NCBI RefSeq assembly: GCF_000158035.1
Contig: NZ_EQ973490.1
Coordinates: 1,944,665-2,008,664 of the forward strand
DNA length: 64,000 nucleotides
Direction of reading: 5' to 3'
From: Bacteroides cellulosilyticus DSM 14838
Lineage (GTDB): Bacteria > Bacteroidota > Bacteroidia > Bacteroidales > Bacteroidaceae
Position 1 is the first letter of the stretch. Each line of letters begins with the position of its first letter. A program made the translations under genes and the position numbers. The notes beneath the pieces are model-generated. The model had not been told where the DNA came from. It ran no database searches and saw only the letters and a list, made by a program, of their open reading frames with translations. This document shows, in pieces, positions 51,536-62,012 of the stretch.

Positions 51536-51635
51536 AAACAAATTGTACCTTTATTAGTAACATTTCAGGAGCGAGGATTAACCAATTTGTCTCCTCTTCA
51601 TAACATTCTTTTCAAAGTCTTTCAACTTCATTCCA

Positions 51636-51643
51636 TACATTTG
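51636..51643 (+). promoter_or_regulatory. -7 element of PUL 2
   Basis: TACATTTG fits the consensus and gives a leader of about 65 bases before susC. No -33 match is evident, suggesting an activator or alternative sigma factor. Confidence 0.45.
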
Positions 51644-51712
51644 TCGTGGTTTCTTTTGTAAACGAAAAAGAACACAATAAAATCTTTGATATTAACCATT
51701 AAACAATGTACA

Positions 51713-54700
51713 ATGAGAAAGACATTCTTTGAAAAGTGCATAAATTTGCATTTATGCCGTGTTGCATTGGTACTACTACTTCTGGTACCTGCAATCAGTA
51801 GTCTTCAGGCTATCCCTTCTCAAAGCAAAACCATTTCGGGAGTTGTGACATCTGCCACGGACAATGAGCTGTTGATTGGTGTCAGCGTCCAGGTGAAAGA
51901 GACTTCCACCGGTGGAATAACCGATATGGACGGTAAATATTCCGTAACAGCCCAAACCGGGCAAACGCTGGTATTCTCTTATATCGGCTACAAATCTCAG
52001 GAATTTAAAGTAGGTGATTCTTCGGTTATCAATGTTTCATTAAAAGAAGATACCGAAATGCTGGATGAAGTAGTCGTGGTAGGTTATGGCGTTCAGAAGA
52101 AGAAGCTGGTAACCGGTGCTACGGTTCAGGTGAAGGGTGAAAACATTGCTAAACTGAACACGACGAACCCTCTCTCTGCTTTGCAGGGACAAACACCCGG
52201 TGTGAACATTGTCTCTACTTCCGGACAGCCGGGTGCCAGCATGAGTGTAACCATTCGTGGATTGGGTACGGTGGGTAATTCTCAGCCTCTCTATCTTATC
52301 GATGGTGTGGGTGGTGATATTTCTACTTTGAATCCTGCTGATATTGAAAGTATCGATGTATTGAAAGATGCAGCTTCGGCTGCTATTTATGGTGCGCAGG
52401 CTGCCAATGGTGTAGTGTTGGTTACTACTAAAAGTGGTAAGGAAGGTACTTGCAGAATCAGCTATGATGGTTTTGCCGGTTGGCAGACGATAGGTCGCAA
52501 ATACAGTATGCTCAATGCTTCAGAGTATATGAGTATTATGGATGAAGCCCGTCTCAATTCAGGCATGTCGCCGGTGGATTGGGCTTCGCTTAGCTCCATA
52601 CATGATGCCAGGGGGAATATATATGATACTGACTGGATTGACCAAGCTATTGAAGATGGCGGATTAACTACCAGCCACAACCTCTCGTTCACAGGTGGTT
52701 CCAAAACTTCTACTTATGCTATTTCAGGTGGCTACACTGGTCAGGATGGCCTGATTGGTGGCTCAGATGTCTCTTATTATAAAAGGTATAACTTCCGCGT
52801 CAACTCTGAACATAAGATGTGGAACGGACTGGTGACTGTGGGCGAACATGTGGGTTTTGTCTGGAAAGACACACGAGGCATGGGTACGGGAAACATCTGG
52901 AATAACAACCTGCGCAGTGCTTTCTCCGCATCTCCTATTATTCCCGTTTATGATGCTGATGGCAACTACAATTCTACGGTAAACTCCGACTGGAATGTAA
53001 ACGATGGTAATCCTTATGGAAACATGATGGTGAATCGCTATAACAACAGTAAGAATGGTTCACTCGATGCCAACGTATATGTGCAGATTGAACCCATCAA
53101 AAACTTGAGATTTAAAACGGTCTACGGTATCAGCTACGGCGCTTCCGAATACCGTGCCTATACACCGAAGTATCAGTTTACCCCGCAAACGGCCAACACC
53201 GTGAGCAAAGTGAATCAAAGTCATGGTCACGGTCTGTCGATGGTGTGGACCAATACTCTCTCTTACGATTTCAATATTGCTACTGAACATCATATCAATG
53301 CCTTGATAGGTAGTGAATTATCTACCTATGATGGTAGTAATACCGAAGGCTCCAATACTGGCCTTATCCCCGGATTCGATGATTGGGATCATGCTTATCT
53401 GGTAAATACCAACGGTACGGAAAATAAGACTGTGAAAGGTTCTCCTTACGACTCTACCCGTGGTATGTCATATTTCGCTCGTTTGGGTTGGACATGGAAA
53501 GAACGTTATATGGTGAATGCCACCATGCGTGCCGATGGCTCATCGAAGTTTGCCAAAGGTAACCGCTGGGGATATTTTCCTTCAGTATCTGCCGGATGGA
53601 CTATCTCCGAAGAGAAGTTCATGGAATCGGTGAAATCCTGGTTCGATTTCTTAAAGATACGTGTCAGTTGGGGGCAGGTAGGTAATGCCAATATCAACTG
53701 CTATCAATATCTTGCTCCTGTGTCCACCACGAATACCAATTATAACTTTGGTTCCGGTGGAGGTCAGGATGCCTGGGTTACGGGTTCTTATACCAGCCGT
53801 TTGGCCAATGAAAAAGTGAAATGGGAGACCTCTGAACAATATAATGTGGGTATCGATGCCCGTTTCCTGAATGGGCATCTCGCACTTACTGCCGATGGTT
53901 ATATCAAGAATACCAAGGACTGGTTGGTACAAGCTCCCGTATTGGCAACGGCAGGTACCAGTGGCCCTATTATCAACGGTGGTGATGTGAAAAACCAAGG
54001 TGTCGAACTGGGGCTCTCCTGGAATGACCAAATAGGGAAGGATTTCACTTATAGCGTAGGTGCCAACTTTGCATACAACCACAACGAAGTGGGAAGTATC
54101 CCTACCGAAGATGGTATTATTCATGGTGCTACCAATCAAATCTATAGTAATGCGGAAGAGTTCTACCGTGCTGAGAATGGTCATGCTATAGGTTACTTCT
54201 GGGGCTTCAAAACAGCCGGTATTTTTCAGAACAAACAGGAAATTAATGATTGGATCGCTGCCGGAAACGGTGTGTACCAAAGCAGTGTACAACCCGGCGA
54301 TGTGAAGTATGTAGATGTGAATCATGATGGTGTCATCGATGCCAAGGATAAAGTAGACTTGGGTAACGGACTTCCTAAATACACATTCGGTTTCAATATT
54401 AACTTGGGTTATAAAGGTTTCGATCTTAGTCTGAACGCTACCGGTGCCGCTGGTTTCCAGATAGCTCAATCTTATCGTGACCCAAACTCCTCACAGTCCA
54501 ATTACAGTCGTCAGATACTGAATCGCTGGACGGGTGAAGGTACCAGTAATCGGATTCCCCGTGTAACCTATGGTGATGTAGGTAACTGGCAATTCTCTGA
54601 TCTCTATTTGCAGGATGGTGACTACATCCGTTTGCAGAATATTACTCTGGGTTATGACTTCAAACGTCTCATCTCCTGGAAGGGGCTGTCTAAATTGCGC

Positions 54701-54898
54701 CTCTATGTGCAGGCTCAGAATCTCTTCACACTGACTAAGTATGATGGTATGGATCCTGAAATCGGTTCATACAACGGTACAGACGGTAACAAGCAGAACT
54801 CAGACGGTACGACCAACCAGACATGGGTGTCGGGAGTAGATATGGGTTACTATCCACACCCCCGTACCTTCATTGTAGGTATTAATCTTGCGTTTTAA
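51713..54898 (+). CDS. SusC-like TonB-dependent outer-membrane transporter (PUL 2)
   Basis: The 1061-residue transporter has a signal peptide (about 1-35), a carboxypeptidase-D-regulatory-like domain (ISGVVTSATDNELLIGVSV ... FSYIGYKSQEFKVG), the TonB-box region LDEVVVVGYGVQKKK, the plug (VTIRGLGTVGNSQPLYLIDGV ... shortened; KDAASAAIYGAQAANGV) and the barrel ending FIVGINLAF. The ATG at 51713 is chosen because the signal peptide starts there; an in-frame start at 51686 would only add nine residues. The SusD partner starts three bases after its stop. Confidence 0.97.
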   Translation: MRKTFFEKCINLHLCRVALVLLLLVPAISSLQAIPSQSKTISGVVTSATDNELLIGVSVQVKETSTGGITDMDGKYSVTAQTGQTLVFSYIGYKSQEFKVGDSSVINVSLKEDTEMLDEVVVVGYGVQKKKLVTGATVQVKGENIAKLNTTNPLSALQGQTPGVNIVSTSGQPGASMSVTIRGLGTVGNSQPLYLIDGVGGDISTLNPADIESIDVLKDAASAAIYGAQAANGVVLVTTKSGKEGTCRISYDGFAGWQTIGRKYSMLNASEYMSIMDEARLNSGMSPVDWASLSSIHDARGNIYDTDWIDQAIEDGGLTTSHNLSFTGGSKTSTYAISGGYTGQDGLIGGSDVSYYKRYNFRVNSEHKMWNGLVTVGEHVGFVWKDTRGMGTGNIWNNNLRSAFSASPIIPVYDADGNYNSTVNSDWNVNDGNPYGNMMVNRYNNSKNGSLDANVYVQIEPIKNLRFKTVYGISYGASEYRAYTPKYQFTPQTANTVSKVNQSHGHGLSMVWTNTLSYDFNIATEHHINALIGSELSTYDGSNTEGSNTGLIPGFDDWDHAYLVNTNGTENKTVKGSPYDSTRGMSYFARLGWTWKERYMVNATMRADGSSKFAKGNRWGYFPSVSAGWTISEEKFMESVKSWFDFLKIRVSWGQVGNANINCYQYLAPVSTTNTNYNFGSGGGQDAWVTGSYTSRLANEKVKWETSEQYNVGIDARFLNGHLALTADGYIKNTKDWLVQAPVLATAGTSGPIINGGDVKNQGVELGLSWNDQIGKDFTYSVGANFAYNHNEVGSIPTEDGIIHGATNQIYSNAEEFYRAENGHAIGYFWGFKTAGIFQNKQEINDWIAAGNGVYQSSVQPGDVKYVDVNHDGVIDAKDKVDLGNGLPKYTFGFNINLGYKGFDLSLNATGAAGFQIAQSYRDPNSSQSNYSRQILNRWTGEGTSNRIPRVTYGDVGNWQFSDLYLQDGDYIRLQNITLGYDFKRLISWKGLSKLRLYVQAQNLFTLTKYDGMDPEIGSYNGTDGNKQNSDGTTNQTWVSGVDMGYYPHPRTFIVGINLAF

Positions 54899-54901
54899 AT
54901 C

Positions 54902-56602
54902 ATGAAAAAGAAAAGTAATATGAATACAAAACATATATTATTAACGAGCGCGCTCGTTGTGTCAGCTTTAGCTTTCACGTCGTGTGAAGACTTCTTTGAC
55001 ACTTCATCAAAAAAGGATTTGAACACTGAAACGGCTTACAGTAATTTGGAATCCGCAGAAATGGCTTTAGTGGGTTGTTATGATGGATGGCAACGTACTA
55101 TTTCAGATGAAGGAGTAGGTATGTATTTGCTGGCGGAGTTTGCTTCCGAACAGGCTTTTGCAGGTCTTGGCCTTTCTGATGCTAAAAACAACAATGTGAT
55201 TGACCAGTTCAATCTGGGGATCGCTCCTTCATACAATGATATCTTTAATGTGGATTGGCAGAACTATTATAAAGCTATATTTCGTTGTAATCAGCTCATT
55301 GTCCAGGAAGAAAATATCGACTGGGCAGGGGACATCAAGGCACAAGGACGAGTGATGGGAGAAGCACATGCCATTCGCGGTATTCTTTACTTCGATCTTG
55401 TACGTATGTTTGGAGATGTTCCTTTGCTTACCGCTCCTTCCGAAGAGAATATTCCCCGTTCTCCGGCAAGTGATGTTTATCAGCTCATTTTCGAAGACTT
55501 TAAATATGCCATCGAACATATTCCTGCCGATGCTTATCCCTTGGATAATAACGATACTAACGATGGTCGCATCACCAAATATGCGGCAGAGGCATTGATG
55601 GCTCGTGCCTATCTTTACCATACCGGTTACTACGGTGCCGAACATCCTTCATGCACCAAGGCTGAGGCAGTGGCTGCTATCAACGATGTGGTGCAGAATG
55701 GAAAATATGAACTGGAGAAAAACTATGCCGACTTCTGGATGCCTGCTTGTACTACTGATGCTTCGAGTGGCGACACTTATGCCTGGAATACGACATACGC
55801 CGGCAAGTGGTATGACGGCTCCGCTTGGAAAGCCGGACAAGGCAAACTCTCAAGGGAAATAGTGCTCAACTTGAAGATGAATACTACTCATGACTATAAC
55901 GGTAATGGTGATGGTAATACGTTCTCGGTCTATTTGGGACCACGTAACAGGAATGCTACGAGCGTATGCATTGCCAGCGGCTGGGGTGCTTGTCCGGTGA
56001 CTCCCACTTTCGTGGAGCAATATAAGAATGATCCCCGTTTCAGCGCTTGTGTATGGAGTTGTAGTGAGGCCGGTTTTGATGCTGACATTACCGATTCGTA
56101 TGAATATACCGGTTATTATACCCGCAAGTATGCGCCGATGTGTTTTGCCGATGGTACACGTCAGGAAGTAGGATTTAAGTTGGGTGAACAGCATCAGAAT
56201 GTTACTTACTATCAAGATTACACTATCATGCGCTATGCTGATGTATTGCTGATGCATTCCGAGCTCAATGGCAATGCCGACGGATTGAATCAGGTTCACC
56301 AGCGTGTATATCCCGGTGAAACACTGGCTTACAGTATTGAAAACATCCGTAAAGAACGTGCTATTGAACTGGCTTTCGAGGGTATTCACTATTGGGACCT
56401 GATGCGTTATGAGAAGGATGGTGCATACGCTGCACGTATCATTACTGCTGCACAAAATGGTGCCAAGGTGACAAATGGCGGAAATGAAGCAACCACTTCG
56501 TTCTCCGAAAGTAACTTCACTTCGAAGAAAGGTTTGATGCAGATTCCTAATACACAAATCACCCTTTCGGGTAATGTGCTTACTCAAAATGCCGGTTGGT
56601 AA
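54902..56602 (+). CDS. SusD/RagB-like surface glycan-binding lipoprotein (PUL 2)
   Basis: The 566-residue lipoprotein (FTSC, Cys28, then EDFF) has the SusD start (FDTSSKKDLNTETAYSNLES), the helical core with MGEAHAIRGILYFDLVRMFGD and the end segment IRKERAIELAFEGIHYWDLMR, closing on LTQNAGW. It pairs with the transporter three bases upstream. An in-frame ATG at 54920 could also be used; both precede the lipobox at a workable distance. The glycan target is unknown. Confidence 0.96.
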   Translation: MKKKSNMNTKHILLTSALVVSALAFTSCEDFFDTSSKKDLNTETAYSNLESAEMALVGCYDGWQRTISDEGVGMYLLAEFASEQAFAGLGLSDAKNNNVIDQFNLGIAPSYNDIFNVDWQNYYKAIFRCNQLIVQEENIDWAGDIKAQGRVMGEAHAIRGILYFDLVRMFGDVPLLTAPSEENIPRSPASDVYQLIFEDFKYAIEHIPADAYPLDNNDTNDGRITKYAAEALMARAYLYHTGYYGAEHPSCTKAEAVAAINDVVQNGKYELEKNYADFWMPACTTDASSGDTYAWNTTYAGKWYDGSAWKAGQGKLSREIVLNLKMNTTHDYNGNGDGNTFSVYLGPRNRNATSVCIASGWGACPVTPTFVEQYKNDPRFSACVWSCSEAGFDADITDSYEYTGYYTRKYAPMCFADGTRQEVGFKLGEQHQNVTYYQDYTIMRYADVLLMHSELNGNADGLNQVHQRVYPGETLAYSIENIRKERAIELAFEGIHYWDLMRYEKDGAYAARIITAAQNGAKVTNGGNEATTSFSESNFTSKKGLMQIPNTQITLSGNVLTQNAGW

Positions 56603-56652
56603 ATCCATGAAGGCTTAGGTTTATCAAGGAAAAACATTAAAAATAATAAGAT

Positions 56653-58695
56653 ATGAAATTGAATCATTATATATATTCGCTCATTGCAGGCTTGGTGCTG
56701 ATGTTGTCGGCCTGTTCACCCGATGAGTATGATATGGGTAAGAAGACCTATGTATCCGATGACTTGGCGGAAGGTATTGCCTACACTGTGACTATCGCAG
56801 GAAATCAAGTACGCCTCAAATCAAATATCACTGGTTGTACTCCGTTGTGGGTTACTCCTCAGGGACGTTCGCAAGAAAGTGAACTTGCCATTGAATTGCC
56901 TTTCGCAGGTTCGTATGAGCTGACTTTCGGCGTAGAGACGCCCGGTGGTGTCGTGTATGGTGAACCCTATACTTTCAGTTTAGCACAAAACGATTTCTCG
57001 TTGCTGGAAGATGAGAAATGGTTCCTGCTGTCCGATAAGAACTTTAAGTCGGGTGATGCTCTGCCTGATGCTGAGACATTGGCTGAAGGGGTTAGTAAGA
57101 AATGGTATCCTTGCGATGCAAACTATGGTATCGGTCAGTGTTCGGGACCTGTGATGTATTTGTCTCCTTACGATCCTGATGGTGACGGTGCCGGCTATAC
57201 TCAGGATGATGTGGATAACGGAGTTTACAAAGACATCGTCTTCGGCACCGGAAATTGGAAACCCAACTGGGATCCGGGTTTTCAAAGCTGGCTTATCCCT
57301 GCAACAGATCCTTACATGGACTCATATATGACTTTCAGCATGGATGCCGTCAACGGCTGTGTGGCTACTATGTATCGTGGTGAATCCGGAGAAAAAGGCT
57401 CAAGCACAGGTGCAAACATGAAAGGCAAGTTCAATATGAACCTTACTGAAAAGACTAAACCTACCATCTCGTTCACCGATTGCTACTCCATGCACAACGT
57501 GAATGCCGATGATATGTGTGCTAACTACACGCAAGATATACAGATAATAGAACTTACTCCGTATATATTGCAATTAGTAACTAAACGTACCAATTCCGAA
57601 GGTAACTGGTATATTGTATGGAACTTTGTTTCTGAAGAAGTGATTGAAACCAAGGGTGAATGCATTCCCAAAGAAGATAGTGGAGAGATTGAGAAAGTAG
57701 CCCCTGTGCTTCCCACATTCGATAATCTTCTTGATGACCTCTTCACGACCGAAATCAACGGTGTGACTTATGTCGGTAATCAGATGACATTTAACCTTGA
57801 TACCGAAGCACCTTACGATTGGTTGTGGTGGAACGGTTCTCCTAACGTACAGAAATGGGAAAGTGTAACGGGAGGTGTGTACAACGACTCATGGGCTCCT
57901 GCTGTCGGTGATGAGGTGGAAGATTTTGAACTTATCCTAAGTAAGGCTTCCGATGGCTCTTATAATTATGAATTCGGTGAAGCCAGTGGTAAGGTAAGCG
58001 TTGCAAAGGGTGTAATAACCTTCGATAGCGAAATCACCCTCCTTACCGCTTCCAGTGATCAGCGTACGGTTGCTGTTACAGGCAAGGAATTTACGGTACT
58101 TGGTATGGAGGCTGGTGAGACACTGGTCATTGGTGTTCCCGAATCAAAAGATGAGAATGGCGTGGTGAATTCTTATCTTGTAGCTAATCTGCTCTATAAG
58201 AAGATTAGCGGCGGGACGGAAGGACCCACCGAAATTAAGGTTGATAACAGTAAAGTACAGATTATCTTCGGTGATGGAAATGCAGACCGTCTGCGCTTGC
58301 AACTCTACAATCCGTGGGGAGGTGATGTGGAATGGCCCATTGACATCACGAAAGTGAAACTGAAAAAGAATCAGACCTTGAAGATCCAGTATAAGGTGTT
58401 GAGTGGCATCACTTGGAATGATGGCGCGAAACCTAAAACGGTCATTATGGACAACAATATCGGAAATTCCTGGGAAGATGCTTGCTACCAGTTGGAACAT
58501 GCTGCGTCTTTTGACACTACCGTGGGGGCTACTCAAGTAGTTACCGTAACCAACACTACTGGCGCTACCGTGACTTATGACGGAAGTAGTTGCATCTGTA
58601 TCGGTATTCAGAACAAAGGGCTTGCCACAGTGGCCGTAACAGAAGACGGACAACCGGATGTGCAGATTGAAGTGATCTCAATGACTATTGAATAA
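56653..58695 (+). CDS. Large surface lipoprotein of PUL 2, unrecognised
   Basis: The 680-residue lipoprotein (LSAC, Cys21, then SPDEYD) has a front domain rich in beta strands that resembles PKD/Ig-like folds (CTPLWVTPQGRSQESELAI; AGSYELTFGVETPGGVVYG). A middle segment follows (about 115-345, WFLLSDKNFKSGDALP), then a similar second half (about 365-530, with YDWLWWNGSPNVQKWES). The acidic start after Cys is consistent with surface export. Tryptophan-rich patches fit sugar binding. No catalytic motif is seen. Position after susD suggests a surface glycan-binding protein (inference). Confidence 0.75.
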   Translation: MKLNHYIYSLIAGLVLMLSACSPDEYDMGKKTYVSDDLAEGIAYTVTIAGNQVRLKSNITGCTPLWVTPQGRSQESELAIELPFAGSYELTFGVETPGGVVYGEPYTFSLAQNDFSLLEDEKWFLLSDKNFKSGDALPDAETLAEGVSKKWYPCDANYGIGQCSGPVMYLSPYDPDGDGAGYTQDDVDNGVYKDIVFGTGNWKPNWDPGFQSWLIPATDPYMDSYMTFSMDAVNGCVATMYRGESGEKGSSTGANMKGKFNMNLTEKTKPTISFTDCYSMHNVNADDMCANYTQDIQIIELTPYILQLVTKRTNSEGNWYIVWNFVSEEVIETKGECIPKEDSGEIEKVAPVLPTFDNLLDDLFTTEINGVTYVGNQMTFNLDTEAPYDWLWWNGSPNVQKWESVTGGVYNDSWAPAVGDEVEDFELILSKASDGSYNYEFGEASGKVSVAKGVITFDSEITLLTASSDQRTVAVTGKEFTVLGMEAGETLVIGVPESKDENGVVNSYLVANLLYKKISGGTEGPTEIKVDNSKVQIIFGDGNADRLRLQLYNPWGGDVEWPIDITKVKLKKNQTLKIQYKVLSGITWNDGAKPKTVIMDNNIGNSWEDACYQLEHAASFDTTVGATQVVTVTNTTGATVTYDGSSCICIGIQNKGLATVAVTEDGQPDVQIEVISMTIE

Positions 58696-58718
58696 CCACA
58701 CATTAAAGAATTTAGTAT

Positions 58719-61325
58719 ATGAAGACAAAGATATATTTAGGTATTCTGTCACTTGCCATGGGGCTTACGTTAGGACTGGCTTCATGTAGTGATGATGACT
58801 ATGCGATTAACACTACAGCCCTTCTGACCGACTCCTCCGTGGTGACCGGTTCGGCAGATGTGACTGCCACATCGGCAATATTGCATGGAACCGTATCGGG
58901 GCTTAAAAGCCAAGCCTCAAGCGCTTATGTCACTGGCTTTAATTATGGTACAGCCTCCGATGCGCTTACTGAGAGAGTTGTTGCTACAGGCGGTGAAGAA
59001 TTCGCAGCCACCGTGTCCGGTGGCTTAGATCAAACCATCTATTATCAGGCTTATGTCACTTTACAAGGCAAAGTAACTTATAAAGGTGAAGTAAAGAGCC
59101 TTGTACTGACTAATGCTCGTGCTACTACCGGCGATGCTACCCAGATAGGTGCTAACAAGGTTACTTTGTCTGGTTCGCTTATTGGCTTTCCTGCGGATGC
59201 GGAAGGTGGTATCATTGTGTCGGGTATAGAAGGTACGGAAAATGTGCGTGCCGGTGTACGTATTGCTACCGTTCCTAAGGAAAGCTATACGGTAGATGTG
59301 GAAGGCTTGTTGGCCAATACTACTTATTATTATGTGGCTTATCTTGATCTCGGTGCAGGTATGGTCTATGGTGAAGAAAAGTCATTCACTACAACTGGGC
59401 ATACGTTTGATCTTGATAATGACCTTGTTGACCTTGGGCTTTCTACTAAATGGGCAAAGTACAATTTAGGTGCTACCTCAGAAACGGAAATTGGTGGTCT
59501 GTTCGGCTTTGGCGATAAGACAGGTTTCAATACCAGTATCGATCCTGCAAGTTATGCTTCTGCCGATATCTACAAAACAGCTAATGACCTTGCCTATAAA
59601 GCATTTGAAGGTAAAGTGACCATGCCTACCATTGCTGAGTTTGAAGAACTCTTTGCACTCTGTACCAGAGAGTGGGTGGAAGTGGAAGGTGTTGCCGGCT
59701 ATAAGTTCACCGGTCCTAACGGAAACTCTATCTTTATGCCTGCCGCAGGTTCGCGCACACAGGGCACTACTACCGGTGTTGGTGTGGAAGGCTGCTATCT
59801 TTCCGGTTCCATCAATGTTTCTGATACTCAGTTTGCCATGAGCTATCACTTCAATAGTGCTCTTGCTACTCGTGCCACCACTCCTGTCTATCAAGCTTTG
59901 GCTATTCGTGCCGTTTCTACCGCCAAGAATGTTCCGTTCGATCGCTCGTTGCTTTATGGTAAATGGTATATTGACAATGGTCAGGATGGTGAACAACATG
60001 TATTCGAAGGTCCGTTCACGCAGTGGGGCGAAACGTACGACTGGGCTATAGTATCTAACGGACAGCCCAATATCGGAAAAGAAATTCATTGGGAAATGGG
60101 CACTGAGAATGGCTGGATTGGTTATACTTATGGAGTTGATTATGGTTACATGGAGTTTCTCGAAGACGGAACTGTCAATATCCATCGTTTGACTGATGAC
60201 GGTGTGGCTACTGATGAAACCGGTAAATATACCATTGATGAGGCGAAGAAAGTGATTGACATTGATATCAATGTACTTTGTGCCAATACTTGGGTGGCGG
60301 TAAAGAGTGGTAAGCTGAATATCCTGTCTCTGACGAGTGACGGTTTGCAGATTGCCCTTCCCAATAAAGACGGTTATGCTTACTCGGTCAATTATTACAG
60401 TCAGCGCAAGGCGGAAGCCGATACCAAGATTCCTGTTACATTGCTTTGTGCAGGTTCTGATGAGAGTGGTACTTGGGGAACCGAAGTCGGGCGTTTGGCT
60501 CCGACTGAGTTGGCTGGTCAGCATACTTTTACATATGAAGGCTCATGCGGCGATGCTATGGTATTTACCCTTGATTTCCCAGACTTGCTGACCAGATATC
60601 CTAACGCTTTCGTACGTATTGATGAGATGAAGTGCGATGGTAATGCTATTCAGTTCAACGCCAATAATTTTTTCTATGGAGATATTGAGGGTAAAGGTAA
60701 TTATCGTGTCGAGTTATTCAACATTTATGGTAAAGGTGCGGCAGACGGCAAAGTGTTGAACAGCGCTTTCAGTAATTCGCAGAATCTGGCTTCCGAATCG
60801 GCACTCCACTTCAGTAATAGACTGGAAATAACTTGCACAGTCTTTACTGATGGCAATGGGAAAGGTGTATATACCCCAAATTTAGTTACCATTCCTAATT
60901 GGGATGGTGCAGGTACATGGGGGTATAATGCCGGAGGTACATTAGAAGTGAAATATGAAAATTTCCAATATAGTCTTGTTGCTCCGCAGTTCGACATCAA
61001 GTATGAAGGTACTGGTTGTGCAGCTGGTTCCATTATGACCTTCATTGAAGTGGCAGATCTTTACGGTTTCTTCCCTGGTACGCATGCTGTGTTGGATAAT
61101 CTCTATCTTGATGGTTCAGAGGTAACGTTTGATGCGACAAAAGTGCTTGATACCAATGATGGCTCCAAGTATCGTTTGGAACTTTGGAACTGTTATGGGG
61201 CAACCAAGAATGCGGGTTGTGCTTTCGGCACACCTGATGGAGATGTAATCAAGGAGCTTGGTTTCAGCACTTCTATGGAAGTGAAATTTACGTTCCATAA
61301 GCTTTTTGCTGTTCCTCAATGGTAA
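58719..61325 (+). CDS. Large multidomain surface lipoprotein of PUL 2 with repeated C-terminal units
   Basis: The 868-residue lipoprotein (LASC, Cys23, then SDDDY) begins with two fibronectin-like units (about 40-130 and 135-225, each ending in a YYxAY pattern such as TTYYYVAYLDLGAG). A DUF1566-like segment follows (about 235-405, VDLGLSTKWAKYNLGAT). A middle part is about 410-560. Two similar C-terminal units occur near 600-720 (FTYEGSCGDAMVFTLDFPDL) and 760-868 (IKYEGTGCAAGSIMTFIEV). These units may repeat a binding surface. No enzyme motif is evident. It ends PUL 2 and is followed by a strong terminator. Confidence 0.75.
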   Translation: MKTKIYLGILSLAMGLTLGLASCSDDDYAINTTALLTDSSVVTGSADVTATSAILHGTVSGLKSQASSAYVTGFNYGTASDALTERVVATGGEEFAATVSGGLDQTIYYQAYVTLQGKVTYKGEVKSLVLTNARATTGDATQIGANKVTLSGSLIGFPADAEGGIIVSGIEGTENVRAGVRIATVPKESYTVDVEGLLANTTYYYVAYLDLGAGMVYGEEKSFTTTGHTFDLDNDLVDLGLSTKWAKYNLGATSETEIGGLFGFGDKTGFNTSIDPASYASADIYKTANDLAYKAFEGKVTMPTIAEFEELFALCTREWVEVEGVAGYKFTGPNGNSIFMPAAGSRTQGTTTGVGVEGCYLSGSINVSDTQFAMSYHFNSALATRATTPVYQALAIRAVSTAKNVPFDRSLLYGKWYIDNGQDGEQHVFEGPFTQWGETYDWAIVSNGQPNIGKEIHWEMGTENGWIGYTYGVDYGYMEFLEDGTVNIHRLTDDGVATDETGKYTIDEAKKVIDIDINVLCANTWVAVKSGKLNILSLTSDGLQIALPNKDGYAYSVNYYSQRKAEADTKIPVTLLCAGSDESGTWGTEVGRLAPTELAGQHTFTYEGSCGDAMVFTLDFPDLLTRYPNAFVRIDEMKCDGNAIQFNANNFFYGDIEGKGNYRVELFNIYGKGAADGKVLNSAFSNSQNLASESALHFSNRLEITCTVFTDGNGKGVYTPNLVTIPNWDGAGTWGYNAGGTLEVKYENFQYSLVAPQFDIKYEGTGCAAGSIMTFIEVADLYGFFPGTHAVLDNLYLDGSEVTFDATKVLDTNDGSKYRLELWNCYGATKNAGCAFGTPDGDVIKELGFSTSMEVKFTFHKLFAVPQW

Positions 61326-61368
61326 TAGAGGAGAGGATGTGATACATTCCAGAGTTGGGAATATATAT

Positions 61369-61420
61369 GAATAGGGAGTGGGGAAGGCGAAGATACTTTT
61401 CCCGCTCCCTATTCATTTCA
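61369..61420 (+). terminator. Terminator of PUL 2
   Basis: An 18-base arm at 61369-61386 (GAATAGGGAG...) pairs with 61396-61414 (...CTCCCTATTC) with few mismatches, followed by ATTTCA. It lies 44 bases after the last PUL 2 stop codon. Confidence 0.8.
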
Positions 61421-61657
61421 AAGAGTAATATTATTAAAGATGCTGTTGTTTAGCATATCATTTTGTATTTTAAACTACGCTTAGAATTCCGTATTTGTAA
61501 CCAACTGACAACTACCAAGAAAACAAGCGAACAAAAACTTGTATGCTGTTAATTAACAGAACTATATAAAATACGCAACAGTTGAAATAGACTGTTTTCT
61601 TCCGGTTTTACCCGTTTCCTTCCATCAATTCGCGCTTGACTATGGCAGAATTCCACT

Positions 61658-61767
61658 TCCTGCATGAACGATATATATGTCCTTCGCGCACGACATTAAC
61701 TTCCTGCGTGAAGGAGCTTAATATCCTTCGCGTCCGATGTATATATCCTTCACGTACGGTATTAATA
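61658..61767. repeat. Five degenerate 22-bp tandem repeats
   Basis: Units start at 61658, 61680, 61702, 61724 and 61746. Each begins TCCTKC, carries a central CGYG/CGNAC-type core, and ends in a TTAATA/TATATA-like tail. The third unit holds CGTGAAGG, the reverse complement of CCTTCACG in the fifth, so inverted pairing is possible. Spacing is exact, but the sequence has drifted. Confidence 0.8.
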
Positions 61768-62012
61768 TCGTGCAGTTCTCCGATGCACTTTGCTTCCATA
61801 AACGTGTAAAATGTTGCATGAATATTAACTCATTCATGCTCAAAGGAGGCTGTTACGCTTTTTTTATGCGACCTGTATGTTAGCGAGAAGAAAGAAAATT
61901 AAGACAAAAGTTTATATATTGTTTGGTTTGCTGAATAAAATGATATATTCAAGAAACAACCTCTTTGTATTTTATACAAAGTACTATTTGTAAAGTAATA
62001 GAGAACTCTTTT

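Noticed and set aside
59478-60524. 348-codon minus-strand open frame in PUL 2
   Set aside because: Antisense to a continuous lipoprotein gene; composition and lack of family match mark it as a shadow.
61658-61767. Repeat array as a CRISPR
   Set aside because: Units are directly adjacent with no unique spacers, and no cas genes are near.
61608-61799. 63-codon minus-strand open frame over the 22-bp repeats
   Set aside because: It is produced by the repeat array itself; 22 is not a multiple of three and no coding constraint is seen.
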